From contig NC_013851.1 of NCBI RefSeq assembly GCF_000025485.1, forward strand, positions 2,151,501 through 2,215,500: a stretch of 64,000 bases of DNA, given 5' to 3'. The DNA comes from Allochromatium vinosum DSM 180. GTDB taxonomy: Bacteria; Pseudomonadota; Gammaproteobacteria; Chromatiales; Chromatiaceae. Both the position numbers and the translations under genes were made by a program. Of this stretch, positions 51,404 through 60,426 are shown piece by piece (positions within the stretch are counted from its first letter, which is position 1; every line of letters begins with the position of its first letter). The notes beneath the pieces are model-generated. The model was not told the DNA's origin. It did not search any database and worked only from the letters and a program-made list of their open reading frames with translations.

Positions 51404-52656
51404 TGGATCGATCCAACGACTGTGCGCCGGTTGCGGCCGGTGGCAAGACTCTGACCAAGGACGAGGCCGTCGCCTTTCTGACGGCGCGCGTCTCGCCCAT
51501 CGACGGCACCGAGACCCTGGCGCTCGACGCGGCGCTCGGGCGCGTATTGGCCGAGCCGGTCATGAGTCCCATCGACGTGCCGGGCTGGGACAACAGCGCC
51601 ATGGACGGTTATGCCATCCGGCACGCCGATCTGGCCGCGCACGAGGGTCGGCTGCCGGTCGCTCAGCGCATCCCGGCCGGTGCGGTCGGCGAACCGCTGG
51701 CACCCGGCACGGCGGCACGGATCTTCACCGGCGCGCCCGTGCCCGAGGGAGCGGATACGGTGGTCGTGCAGGAGGTGTGCGAAGCGTCCGACGGACAGGT
51801 GCGCATTCCGCTCGACGTCAAGGCCGGCGCCAACGTCCGCCGCGCGGGCGAAGACATTCGTACCGGCGCCGAGGTCATCGCGGCCGGGACGCGGCTGTTG
51901 CCGGCGCATCTGGGTCTGGCGGCCTCGGTCGGCGTGGCTCGACTGGTGGTGCGTCGTCGTCTGCGCGTGGCGATGCTCTCCAGCGGCGACGAGCTGGTGT
52001 TGCCCGGCGAACCGCTGGGGCCGGGCCAGATCTATAATTCCAATCGCTCCATGCTCATGGGGCTGTTGCAGTCCTGGGGTTGCGAAGTCGTGGAGCTCGG
52101 GATCGTTGCCGACGATCTCGAATCGACCGTCGCGGCCATGGCGCGGGGCGCACGCGAGGCGGATCTGATCATCGCCAGCGGCGGGGTCTCGGTCGGCGAG
52201 GAGGATCACATCAAGCCTGCCGTCGAGCGACTCGGTCGGCTCGAACTCCATCAGGTGAAGATTCGTCCCGGCAAGCCGCTCGCCTTCGGTGAGGTCCAGG
52301 GCACGCCGCTGCTCGGCTGTCCCGGCAATCCGGTCTCGCTGTTCGTCACCGCCGTGCTGTTCGCGCGACCGCTGATCCGGCGGATGCAGGGTATCGCGGG
52401 CGAGCTGGATGTGCGTCCGCTCCGGATCCGTGCCGGATTCGACTGGCCGCGCCCGGACAAGCGGCTCGAATTCCAGCGCGCACGCCTGGAACGCGGGGCC
52501 GATGGCGAGCTGGAGGTCGCCGTCTACCCCAGCCGCTCATCGGCGGTGCTGTCCTCGGTCGCCTGGGCCGATGGCCTGGTCCAGCTTCAGCCGGGGCGGG
52601 TCGTCGAGCGCGGCGATCCGGTCGAGTTCCTGCCGTTCGGCGAGCTGTTGCACTGA
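51400..52656 (+). CDS. moeA: Molybdopterin molybdenumtransferase MoeA
   Basis: A 418-residue enzyme that inserts molybdate into adenylylated molybdopterin. It has VPGWDNSAMDGYAIR, FTGAPVPEGADTVVVQE, VAMLSSGDEL, ASGGVSVGEEDHIKPAVE and GKPLAFGEVQGTPLLGCPGNPVS. Two Met codons open the protein (51400 and 51403); the first overlaps the moaB stop. Confidence 0.95.
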   Translation: MMDRSNDCAPVAAGGKTLTKDEAVAFLTARVSPIDGTETLALDAALGRVLAEPVMSPIDVPGWDNSAMDGYAIRHADLAAHEGRLPVAQRIPAGAVGEPLAPGTAARIFTGAPVPEGADTVVVQEVCEASDGQVRIPLDVKAGANVRRAGEDIRTGAEVIAAGTRLLPAHLGLAASVGVARLVVRRRLRVAMLSSGDELVLPGEPLGPGQIYNSNRSMLMGLLQSWGCEVVELGIVADDLESTVAAMARGAREADLIIASGGVSVGEEDHIKPAVERLGRLELHQVKIRPGKPLAFGEVQGTPLLGCPGNPVSLFVTAVLFARPLIRRMQGIAGELDVRPLRIRAGFDWPRPDKRLEFQRARLERGADGELEVAVYPSRSSAVLSSVAWADGLVQLQPGRVVERGDPVEFLPFGELLH

Positions 52657-52677
52657 TCTGGAGACCCGGAACGCGCC

Positions 52678-52932
52678 ATGATTCGGATACGCTATTTCGC
52701 CCGTCTGCGCGAACGGCTCGACACCAGCGAAGAACAGATTGAATGGTCGAGGGATACCGCGACTGTCGCCGCGCTGCGCCGGCATCTGTGTGCACGCGGC
52801 GGCGTCTGGGCCGAAGCGCTCAGCGGTTTGGAAACCGTGCTGGCGGCGGTCGAACAGGAACTGGCACGCCCCGAGACGCCGATCCTGGACGGACAGGAAG
52901 TCGCCTTCTTCCCACCGGTCACGGGCGGCTGA
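52678..52932 (+). CDS. moaD: Molybdopterin synthase sulfur carrier subunit MoaD
   Basis: An 84-residue ubiquitin-like protein that carries sulfur to molybdopterin as a C-terminal thiocarboxylate. It begins MIRIRYFARLRERLD and ends in FFPPVTGG with the required Gly-Gly. It follows moeA by 21 bases. The usual partner moaE is not next. Confidence 0.94.
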   Translation: MIRIRYFARLRERLDTSEEQIEWSRDTATVAALRRHLCARGGVWAEALSGLETVLAAVEQELARPETPILDGQEVAFFPPVTGG

Positions 52933-52985
52933 AACGGCTGACTGATTCTCACGCTTCACGACTCGAAACCCTGGGCTTCTTTGAC

Positions 52986-53258
52986 ATGGACATTCCCGAC
53001 GACGTTCGCCTTGGTGTTCGCGCTCCCACGCCTCTGACCGCCGCGGCAACGACGGCGCGGACTCCAGCCACGCGCAACGCCAAGCAGGCCGTGACCGAGC
53101 TGCTGCGCCAACTGCCCGACGACTGCACCCTGGAAGACATCCAATATCACCTCTATGTGATGGCGAAGGCCGAGCGCGGACGCGAGGACATCGCCCAGGG
53201 ACGCGGTTATCTCAACAACGAAGCCAAGCAGCGGCTGGATCGATGGCTGGAGAGCTGA
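52986..53258 (+). CDS. Antitoxin-like protein of a type II module
   Basis: A 90-residue protein encoded directly before a ParE/RelE-type toxin. The first half is Ala/Thr-rich and disordered; the second half contains NAKQAVTELLRQLPDDCTLEDIQYHLYVM and ends in LNNEAKQRLDRWLES. This pattern is typical of antitoxins paired with RelE/ParE toxins. Overlaps the toxin by 16 bases. Confidence 0.8.
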   Translation: MDIPDDVRLGVRAPTPLTAAATTARTPATRNAKQAVTELLRQLPDDCTLEDIQYHLYVMAKAERGREDIAQGRGYLNNEAKQRLDRWLES

Positions 53259-53530
53259 TCTGGTCGCGCGCGGCGCTCGACGACATCGAGGCCATCGCTG
53301 CCTTCGTCGCCCGTGATTCGGCCATCCAGGCTCGGCGGCTGGTCGAGCACGTCTTTCAGGGCGCCGAGCGCCTGCTCGCCCGCCCCACGCTCGATCAGCG
53401 ACGCGCGCCGGCTCAAAGCGAAGGGATGCGCGACTACAGCATCCAGGGATTGCGCGTGCTCTACGAGCTACAGGGCGATGACGTGCATATCCTCGGCGTC
53501 GTGATCGGAGCACGCGCCACCGAGGCTTGA
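53243..53530 (+). CDS. RelE/ParE family toxin
   Basis: A 95-residue basic protein with the RelE/ParE fold pattern: LIWSRAALDDIEAIAAFVARDS at the start and MRDYSIQGLRVLYELQGDDVHILGVVIGAR at the end. ParE toxins act on gyrase and RelE toxins cut mRNA; the sequence does not settle which. The start overlaps the antitoxin end by 16 bases, so they are co-translated. Confidence 0.85.
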   Translation: MAGELIWSRAALDDIEAIAAFVARDSAIQARRLVEHVFQGAERLLARPTLDQRRAPAQSEGMRDYSIQGLRVLYELQGDDVHILGVVIGARATEA

Positions 53531-53687
53531 GCCGCAGAGCCGTTGCGGATTTCCGTTCCGACTCCGCGAGCGCCATGGTCCACGGCGAAGGCGCTCCGAT
53601 CCCAGTCCATGACGGCATCGGGACTTGCGACCTGAAGTCGGTGGCCGCATTGATCGTGCAAGACTCGACACCTGACAGAGGCGGCTG

Positions 53688-55205
53688 ATGAGCCTGATCC
53701 AACCCACCCGAGTGGCCTTCGACGACCCGGATCTCAGGAACAAGCGCGCGGCACTGGTCGCCGAGCTGCGTACCTTCCTGCCGGACGATTCGGTGCTGGA
53801 GCGCGAGGAAGAAGTCCGCCCCTACGAGTGCGACGGACTCTCGGCCTATCGTCAACTGCCGCTGCTGGTGGTGCTGCCGCGCACGGTCGCCGAAGTCCAG
53901 CGTATCCTGCGGCTCTGCCATGAACGCCGGGTCCCCGTAGTGGCACGCGGAGCCGGAACCGGACTCTCGGGCGGCGCCCTCCCCCTCCCCGATGGACTCC
54001 TGCTCAGTCTGGCGCGCTTCAACCGGATCCTGGAACTCGACCCGATCGGACGCACCGCCCGCGTCCAGCCCGGTGTGCGCAATCTCGCCATCAGCGAAGC
54101 GGTGTGTCCGCAGGGTCTCTACTATGCCCCGGACCCATCGAGCCAGATCGCCTGCACCATCGGCGGCAACGTGGCCGAGAACTCGGGCGGGGTGCACTGT
54201 CTCAAATACGGACTCACGGTCCACAACGTGCTGTCCGTCACCTTCGTCACACTGGAGGGCGAGCTGATCGAACTCGGCTCGGCGGCGCTCGACTCGGCCG
54301 GTTACGACCTGCTCGCGCTCTTCGTCGGCTCGGAGGGGATGCTCGGGGTCATGGTCGAGGCGCGGGTCAAGCTGCTACCGATCCCGGAGCGCGCCCAGGC
54401 GCTGCTGGCCGCCTTCGACGATGTGGAACGCGCCGGACGCGCCGTCGGCGACATCATCGCCGCCGGCATCATCCCGGCCGGACTGGAAATGATGGACGGC
54501 CCGGCGATCCAGGCCGCCGAGGACTTCGTTCACGCCGGCTATCCGACCGAGGCGGCGGCGATCCTGCTCTGCGAACTCGACGGCACCAACCAGGAGGTCT
54601 CCGAGCAGGTCATGCAGGTACGCAATCTCCTGCTCGACAGCGGCGCGACCGAGGTTCGGACATCACAGAACGAAGCCGAGCGACTGCGCTTCTGGCAGGG
54701 GCGCAAAGCGGCCTTCCCCGCCGTCGGTCGCATCTCACCCGACTACTACTGCATGGACGGCACCATCCCGCGCCGCGCCCTGCCCGAGGTGTTGCGGCGC
54801 ACCGCCGAGCTGTCCCAGGAATACGGACTGCGCGTGGCCAACGTCTTCCATGCCGGCGACGGCAATCTGCATCCGCTGATCCTGTTCGACGCCAACCAGC
54901 CCGGCGAACTGGAGCGCACCGAGGAACTGGGCGGACGCCTGCTGGAACTGTGCGTCGAGGTCGGCGGCACCATCACCGGCGAGCATGGCGTGGGCATCGA
55001 GAAGATCAATCAGATGTGCGTCCAGTTCACGCCCGAGGAACTGCGCCAGTTCCACGCCGTCAAGGCTGCCTTCGACCCGCTCGGCCTGCTCAATCCGGGC
55101 AAGGGCGTGCCGACCCCGAGACGCTGCTCGGAGTATCGGCTGAGTACTCCGGCCGCATCCGGTCAACCGTGCCAACATCATCCACGTCCGGCAGCGTTGT
55201 CCTGA
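53688..55205 (+). CDS. glcD: FAD-linked glycolate oxidase subunit GlcD
   Basis: A 505-residue flavin dehydrogenase of the GlcD/D-lactate type. FAD-binding motifs are VARGAGTGLSGGALP, PDPSSQIACTIGGNVAENSGG and VGSEGMLGVMVEARVKLLP; the C-terminal substrate domain has VANVFHAGDGNLHPLI and GGTITGEHGVGIEKI. GlcD oxidises glycolate, a photorespiration product, with GlcE and GlcF; neither is nearby. The last 28 bases overlap the end of the convergent large membrane gene, and the C-terminal tail after NPGKGVPTPRR is unusually long. Confidence 0.93.
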   Translation: MSLIQPTRVAFDDPDLRNKRAALVAELRTFLPDDSVLEREEEVRPYECDGLSAYRQLPLLVVLPRTVAEVQRILRLCHERRVPVVARGAGTGLSGGALPLPDGLLLSLARFNRILELDPIGRTARVQPGVRNLAISEAVCPQGLYYAPDPSSQIACTIGGNVAENSGGVHCLKYGLTVHNVLSVTFVTLEGELIELGSAALDSAGYDLLALFVGSEGMLGVMVEARVKLLPIPERAQALLAAFDDVERAGRAVGDIIAAGIIPAGLEMMDGPAIQAAEDFVHAGYPTEAAAILLCELDGTNQEVSEQVMQVRNLLLDSGATEVRTSQNEAERLRFWQGRKAAFPAVGRISPDYYCMDGTIPRRALPEVLRRTAELSQEYGLRVANVFHAGDGNLHPLILFDANQPGELERTEELGGRLLELCVEVGGTITGEHGVGIEKINQMCVQFTPEELRQFHAVKAAFDPLGLLNPGKGVPTPRRCSEYRLSTPAASGQPCQHHPRPAALS

Positions 55206-58200
55206 TCATACCCATCGAGCCGCAGGGGTTCCGGTTCCGGCTTGGGCCGGTCCAGCCAGGGACTCGGACGGGCGAAGCCCTGCCAGCCCCAGCGCAGCCA
55301 GTCGAGCAGCCGCACCGCCAGCCACAGCGCCCAGACGAGCATGAGTGCGCGATAGACCCACAACGGTACTGAGACGACCCAGAGCTCCGGCAGACGCGGG
55401 CCGCCGCGATCCTGATACCAGTTCAACAGGGTCGCACTGGAACCATGACCGCGAATCCACATCTCGGGATGGCCGAGCAACCCCTGCTGGACTGCGCCGA
55501 TCAGGGCCGACAGCGCCAGAAGCGTGAGCAGTACCAACCCGAACTGAGCCAGATTGAAGCGCCACCAGACCAGGGACGCCGTCTTCAAACGCTGGCGCCA
55601 GCCAAGCGCGAACAGCCAGCCGCCGATCAGCAGCGCCACCCAGACCTCGGACAGCGCCAGCCCCAGACCGAGCAGCAGCCAGTCGTACCAGCGCAGCGGC
55701 GTCAGATGCAGGCGCCCGAGTACCAGCGCCACGCCGGCCAGTACCACGAACAGCCCCCAGAACAGCACCGCCGGCCCGATCCCCGGCCCCCAGGCGAACA
55801 ACACCCAGCGGTCGTCGGGCAGGCGAAGGCGCTGAGTGAGATTGACCGCCGTCTGCCCCAGATCCGGACTGGCCGGGCTGAAGCTCGCTGTCAGCGGCGC
55901 GTCCAGACGCCAGCCGATGCGCATCTCCTGCGTGCCGGGCACCAGCGGCAGCTCGACCTGTGTCGTCCGGTCGCTTGGCAGCGGCAGGGTGCGGCCATCC
56001 ACACTCAGGGTTCTTGTCTCGGCGCCCTCGGGCAACTGGAGCTGGTAGACACCGCCCTGGGTACTCCGTGCCGTGATGGTCAGCGTCGTGTCCGTCCCGC
56101 GTCGCCCCGGCTCGACCTGGACATCGACCCGGTCGAGCGTCAGCGTGGGTCCGGGCACACCCTCGGGACGGCTGATGCGCAGGCGCAGGGACTCGCCGGG
56201 CAGCGGGCGCCAGTGCGGCAGCCAGCGCTCGCCCTGGCCCCGGTGATGGATTGGGGCCAGATCCATGCTGTCCAGATGCCAGATCGGGCTGAGATCCAGC
56301 CACCAGGATTCGGTCAGGCGCGGATCTGTACTGGCCGTCAAGGCGAGTTCGGCCACCGGCTTGAGGCTGGAGGTCCAGCGCAGCTCGGTCTGTCCCGGAG
56401 CGAGTGCGACCCGGACCTGTCCCGCTTCGACCTGGAGTGCGGCTGTCTGAACCGATTCGCCCGGCAGCAGCGGCACCGGAACCAGCGCCGGAAAATCGGG
56501 CGCCGAGAGCCGGCTGACCCGCGTCTCGACCCGCCAGTCGAGCCCGAACTCGAGCCGACGTTCGATCAGGAGCAGCGGCGGCAGGGCGTCCTGAGTCAGC
56601 GGCCGCTCGCCCCCGGAGTCGGCGCCGGCCAGACGGATCAGTTGGATCTGGCGTCCGGGCCGGCCATCGGTGCGGATGCCCTCGATCCGCCAGCCGTCGG
56701 CCGCAACGACCTCGACCCGGCGCGGATCGAGCGCCAGCGGCAGATCGATGCGCGTCTCGGCGCCGAGCGCGCCGGTCAGTTGCAATCGATGCCGGCCCGG
56801 ATCGAGCGGAACCAGCAGACGCCCATCGCTGTCACGGCGCAGACGTTCCAGCACGACGCCATCGAGGACCACCGAACTCGGCGACCAGCCCGAGCGGGCA
56901 TCCAGGATCTCGGCCGCCATGGCGGTCGCGGCGTCCAGGGTCAGATCCAGGGTCAAACGCTCCGGCTCGGCGCTCAGGGCGAGGCTGGAGAGCGTCAGAC
57001 ACTCGGGCAGACACTCGGGTGGTGCCAGCAGACGCGTGCGCAGTTCGTCCAGGAGAGCGGGGCTCGGAAAGTCGGCGGCCAGGGTCGGTCGCGGGGTCAG
57101 CGTCATCCCCAGGATCAGGACCAGGGCCAGCAGCGACAGCGGCGTACCGGCGCGAAATCCGGCCTGCCAGCGCCGTTTCAGGTTCGCGCCTGAGAGATTC
57201 AGGTCCGACAGGCGCAGTCCCAGGGCCACCAGCAGCAGTCCGCCGATGATCACCAGTATCAGACGCCAGCCCGGTGTCAGCCACCAGAGTCGCGCTCCAT
57301 CGCTCGGACCAACGGGGCCGGTCCAGCTCAGATCGACCTGACGCCACTGCCAGTCCGGGATACCCGGTCCGGTCTGGACCAGCGCCTTGGGATCGAGCCG
57401 TTCCAGAGGCGGCGGTGGCGCGGCTGGACGTGCCAGCGACGAGGGAGCGTAGACCTTGCTTTCGCGACGTGCCATCCCGGGTTCAGCCGGGGCGGACAGC
57501 GTCGCCGCATCCGGCAATGCTTCATCGAAGGCGAAGCTGGGCGTCGGTGCCGGCATCCGGGCGCCCACCACGCCGCCGCCCGAACTCCAATACGGTTGGG
57601 CGAGCTGTGGATACAGTCCGCTGCGAACCTCGGAGACCAGGAAAGGCAGACTGATCGCCAGCAGCACGAGCACCGCCAGCCGCCGATACCAGAGCACGAC
57701 AGTGCGCCAGCGCGCCAGTCCGTGCGATTCGCTCTGATCGGGCAACAGACGCAACAGCGCGGCGGCCGCCAGCAGATGCAGCCACACCAGACGCGGCGCA
57801 CCGGGTTCGAGCCAGATGAGCGCCAGCGTCACGAGCGCCAGCGCGCCCCAGCCCAGCCCCCACAGACGCCCGACGCCGAGCGCCAGGATCAGCACCAGAA
57901 ACAGATCGAGCAAGGTCCAGCGCGCCAGCCAGGTGTCGGGACGATTGTCGACCCCGGAGACGGCCACCAGATCCCAGCCCGGCGGCAGATGCAGCCGGCT
58001 GGTCGCCCCGTCGAGCGCCAGCGACCAGCCCGAGGCCGGTATCCAGTCGGATTTGGCGTCGAGACGGCTGTCAGCGACCAGATCCAGGCGACCGCGTCGC
58101 ACCTCGACACCGGGCGGTGACTCGGCGTTGAGCCGGGTGATGAGCACCGGCTCGTCATCGACCCGCGCCTGCCCCAGATCGAGACCGGGCGCGGCCTCCA

Positions 58201-59413
58201 GCCGCCAGCTTCGCGTCAGGTCGCCGTTGAGACGGTCGCGCGCGCTATAGCCCTGTCCATCGAAGTCGAGCCAGATCTCGCGCGCGAGTCGCAGTCGATC
58301 CGGCTCAGGGTCCGTGTCGCCGCGTCCCTGCTCGGTGAAGGTGAGGACCGCGCCTGGGCCGGCCGCATAGACCGGCAGCCGCGCCCAATCACCCGGAAGC
58401 CCGGTCTGGCTCGGGTCGAGCCGCTCCAGGCCGGACAGCTCGACCCGACGGCGCTCGGGCTGGGCGGCGAAGGCCCAGACCTCGCGCTCGGGCCAGGGCG
58501 CGGTCAGGTCGGTCGGGCGCGACAGTCGGGTCACGGCGCCTGGATGATGGCTCGCGACCTCCAGCACCCAGCGTCCGGGACGCACCTGGACGCGCAGCGT
58601 CCCGTCCGGCTCCAGGCGGGTCGGCAGAGGACTGACGACATTCGCGGGGATGCCGTCGGGCAGCAGGACCGGACCGAGCCGGATCTCGCGCGCGCGCCCG
58701 GAGACCTCCAGTTCAAGTCGGGTCAGGACGCGCAGCGGCAGGTCGTCGTCGAGGCGCCGATAGACCTCCAGCCGCAGACGATCGCCCTCCCCGTCCGCGC
58801 GCGTCTGGCCGGGATCGCGCAGCCAAAGGCGTGCGTCCCGGTCCAGTCGCGGCGAGATCGGCGCACGTCCATCGAGCGCCAGAGTCAGGAGTCCGGTCTC
58901 GGGGGGCAGCGGCAGGGATTCGGGACGCTCGCGCCACTGGAAGCGTCCGGTCAGACGATGCCGGCCGGCAGGCAGCCGCGCCGATGGACGTCCGTCGCGC
59001 GCCGTGACCGGCAGTGGTTCCGCGTCGGCGCGCACGTCCTGCGGCCAGAGATCGACGTCGCCCGGCAGCGAAACCCAATCCTCGGCCTTCAGCTCCCAGA
59101 CCTGCTCGAAACGGCCGCCCCGAGCGTCCAGTTCGAGCTGCAACAGACCCGGCCAGGCACAGAGCCGGCTCACACCACGCGCATCCAGCGGACAGGCGCG
59201 CCGATCGCGGCCGTTCGGTCCCTGCTCCAGCACCCAGGGTACCCAGGGTTCGAGTGCGTCAGGGATCGATATCCCGATGCGCTCATCGCTACCCGATCGA
59301 GTCGTGGACTCAGCGGGCTGCAACAGGGCTTGAGCCTCGGCACGCGCCAGCGGCAGCACGAACAGCAGAAGAACCACCCATACGGCAAACCGTCCGGGGC
59401 TGGAACCTGACAT
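55178..59413 (-). CDS. Large membrane protein of unknown function, 1411 residues
   Basis: I do not recognise a named family. The start at 59413 gives a signal peptide (FAVWVVLLLFVLPLARAEAQA) and has GAGGT upstream. Residues about 30-490 look beta-rich and periplasmic with repeated Leu/Arg/Gly strands (SARLPAGRHRLTGRFQW). Membrane helices lie near 495-560 and 574-595, then a periplasmic loop, helices near 714-735 and 754-778, a second large periplasmic beta-rich region to about 1195, and four helices from about 1200 to 1370. The C-terminus is cytoplasmic and charged. It is alone on the minus strand and convergent to glcD. Confidence 0.85.
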   Translation of the reverse strand: MSGSSPGRFAVWVVLLLFVLPLARAEAQALLQPAESTTRSGSDERIGISIPDALEPWVPWVLEQGPNGRDRRACPLDARGVSRLCAWPGLLQLELDARGGRFEQVWELKAEDWVSLPGDVDLWPQDVRADAEPLPVTARDGRPSARLPAGRHRLTGRFQWRERPESLPLPPETGLLTLALDGRAPISPRLDRDARLWLRDPGQTRADGEGDRLRLEVYRRLDDDLPLRVLTRLELEVSGRAREIRLGPVLLPDGIPANVVSPLPTRLEPDGTLRVQVRPGRWVLEVASHHPGAVTRLSRPTDLTAPWPEREVWAFAAQPERRRVELSGLERLDPSQTGLPGDWARLPVYAAGPGAVLTFTEQGRGDTDPEPDRLRLAREIWLDFDGQGYSARDRLNGDLTRSWRLEAAPGLDLGQARVDDEPVLITRLNAESPPGVEVRRGRLDLVADSRLDAKSDWIPASGWSLALDGATSRLHLPPGWDLVAVSGVDNRPDTWLARWTLLDLFLVLILALGVGRLWGLGWGALALVTLALIWLEPGAPRLVWLHLLAAAALLRLLPDQSESHGLARWRTVVLWYRRLAVLVLLAISLPFLVSEVRSGLYPQLAQPYWSSGGGVVGARMPAPTPSFAFDEALPDAATLSAPAEPGMARRESKVYAPSSLARPAAPPPPLERLDPKALVQTGPGIPDWQWRQVDLSWTGPVGPSDGARLWWLTPGWRLILVIIGGLLLVALGLRLSDLNLSGANLKRRWQAGFRAGTPLSLLALVLILGMTLTPRPTLAADFPSPALLDELRTRLLAPPECLPECLTLSSLALSAEPERLTLDLTLDAATAMAAEILDARSGWSPSSVVLDGVVLERLRRDSDGRLLVPLDPGRHRLQLTGALGAETRIDLPLALDPRRVEVVAADGWRIEGIRTDGRPGRQIQLIRLAGADSGGERPLTQDALPPLLLIERRLEFGLDWRVETRVSRLSAPDFPALVPVPLLPGESVQTAALQVEAGQVRVALAPGQTELRWTSSLKPVAELALTASTDPRLTESWWLDLSPIWHLDSMDLAPIHHRGQGERWLPHWRPLPGESLRLRISRPEGVPGPTLTLDRVDVQVEPGRRGTDTTLTITARSTQGGVYQLQLPEGAETRTLSVDGRTLPLPSDRTTQVELPLVPGTQEMRIGWRLDAPLTASFSPASPDLGQTAVNLTQRLRLPDDRWVLFAWGPGIGPAVLFWGLFVVLAGVALVLGRLHLTPLRWYDWLLLGLGLALSEVWVALLIGGWLFALGWRQRLKTASLVWWRFNLAQFGLVLLTLLALSALIGAVQQGLLGHPEMWIRGHGSSATLLNWYQDRGGPRLPELWVVSVPLWVYRALMLVWALWLAVRLLDWLRWGWQGFARPSPWLDRPKPEPEPLRLDGYDQDNAAGRG

Positions 59414-59619
59414 ATCTGGACCTCGTCGGGTTGAGTCGAACCTCGCCATGATTGGAGACGAGCATAGCATGAGGCGATGAGAGCGGACGGCGAGCGCCCC
59501 TTCAGGGCGCTCCCCCAGACCGATAGCCGACATGACAGCATGTGCTGGAGTATGCCACCATCCAGGACGGTGATCCGAGGTCAAGCCGCTACACGCTCAC
59601 ACTGTACTTGCACTGACGC

Positions 59620-60426
59620 ATGCCAAACTCCAACCCCATCAAAGCCGTCATCCTCGCCGGCGGGCTGGGCTCCCGCATCGTCGAGGAATCGCATCTGCGG
59701 CCCAAGCCCATGATCGAGATCGGCGGGATGCCGATCCTGTGGCATATCATGAAGCTCTACGCCCATCACGGCGTGACCGACTTCGTCGTCTGCTGTGGCT
59801 ACAAGGGCTACATCATCAAGGAATACTTCGCCAACTATTTCCTGCACATGTCGGACGTCACCATCGATCTGGCCCACAACCGGCTCGAAGTCCACCAGCA
59901 TCAGGCCGAGCCCTGGCGGGTGACGCTGGTCGACACCGGCGCCGAAACCCAGACCGGCGGGCGTCTGAAGCGGGTCGCGGCCTATCTGCGCGATCAGGAG
60001 GCATTCTGTTTCACCTATGGTGACGGGCTGAGCGATGTCGACATCCGGGCGCTCATCGCCTTCCATCGTGAACATGGACGCTGGGCGACCGTCACCGCCG
60101 TACCCGCGCCTGGGCGGTATGGCGCCATCGAGCGTGCCGGGTCGACCGTCACCGGTTTCATCGAAAAGCCGCGCGGTGGGGATGGGCTGATCAACGGCGG
60201 TTTCTTCGTGCTCTCGCCACGCTGTATCGAACTCATTGCCAATGACCGGACCAGTTGGGAGATCGACACGCTGCCCCAGCTCAGTACTCAAGGGCAGCTC
60301 ATGGCGTTCGAGCACCAGGGTTTCTGGCAACCGATGGATACCCTGCGCGACAAGAACCATCTCGAGTCCCTGTGGGCCTCGGGCCGCGCGCCCTGGAAGT
60401 GCTGGACCGAACGACATGAATCCTGA
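59620..60426 (+). CDS. rfbF: Glucose-1-phosphate cytidylyltransferase
   Basis: A 268-residue nucleotidyltransferase making CDP-glucose from CTP and glucose-1-phosphate. VILAGGLGSRIVEESHLRPKP is the hallmark nucleotide-binding region, with FCFTYGDGLSDVD and INGGFFVLSPRC further on. It overlaps rfbG by 11 bases. First committed step of the CDP-6-deoxysugar branch of surface polysaccharide synthesis. Confidence 0.96.
   Translation: MPNSNPIKAVILAGGLGSRIVEESHLRPKPMIEIGGMPILWHIMKLYAHHGVTDFVVCCGYKGYIIKEYFANYFLHMSDVTIDLAHNRLEVHQHQAEPWRVTLVDTGAETQTGGRLKRVAAYLRDQEAFCFTYGDGLSDVDIRALIAFHREHGRWATVTAVPAPGRYGAIERAGSTVTGFIEKPRGGDGLINGGFFVLSPRCIELIANDRTSWEIDTLPQLSTQGQLMAFEHQGFWQPMDTLRDKNHLESLWASGRAPWKCWTERHES

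Noticed and set aside
55445-57193. A 582-codon plus-strand reading frame inside the 1411-residue gene
   Set aside because: Gln/Arg-rich antisense shadow. The minus-strand gene has a signal peptide and helix clusters.
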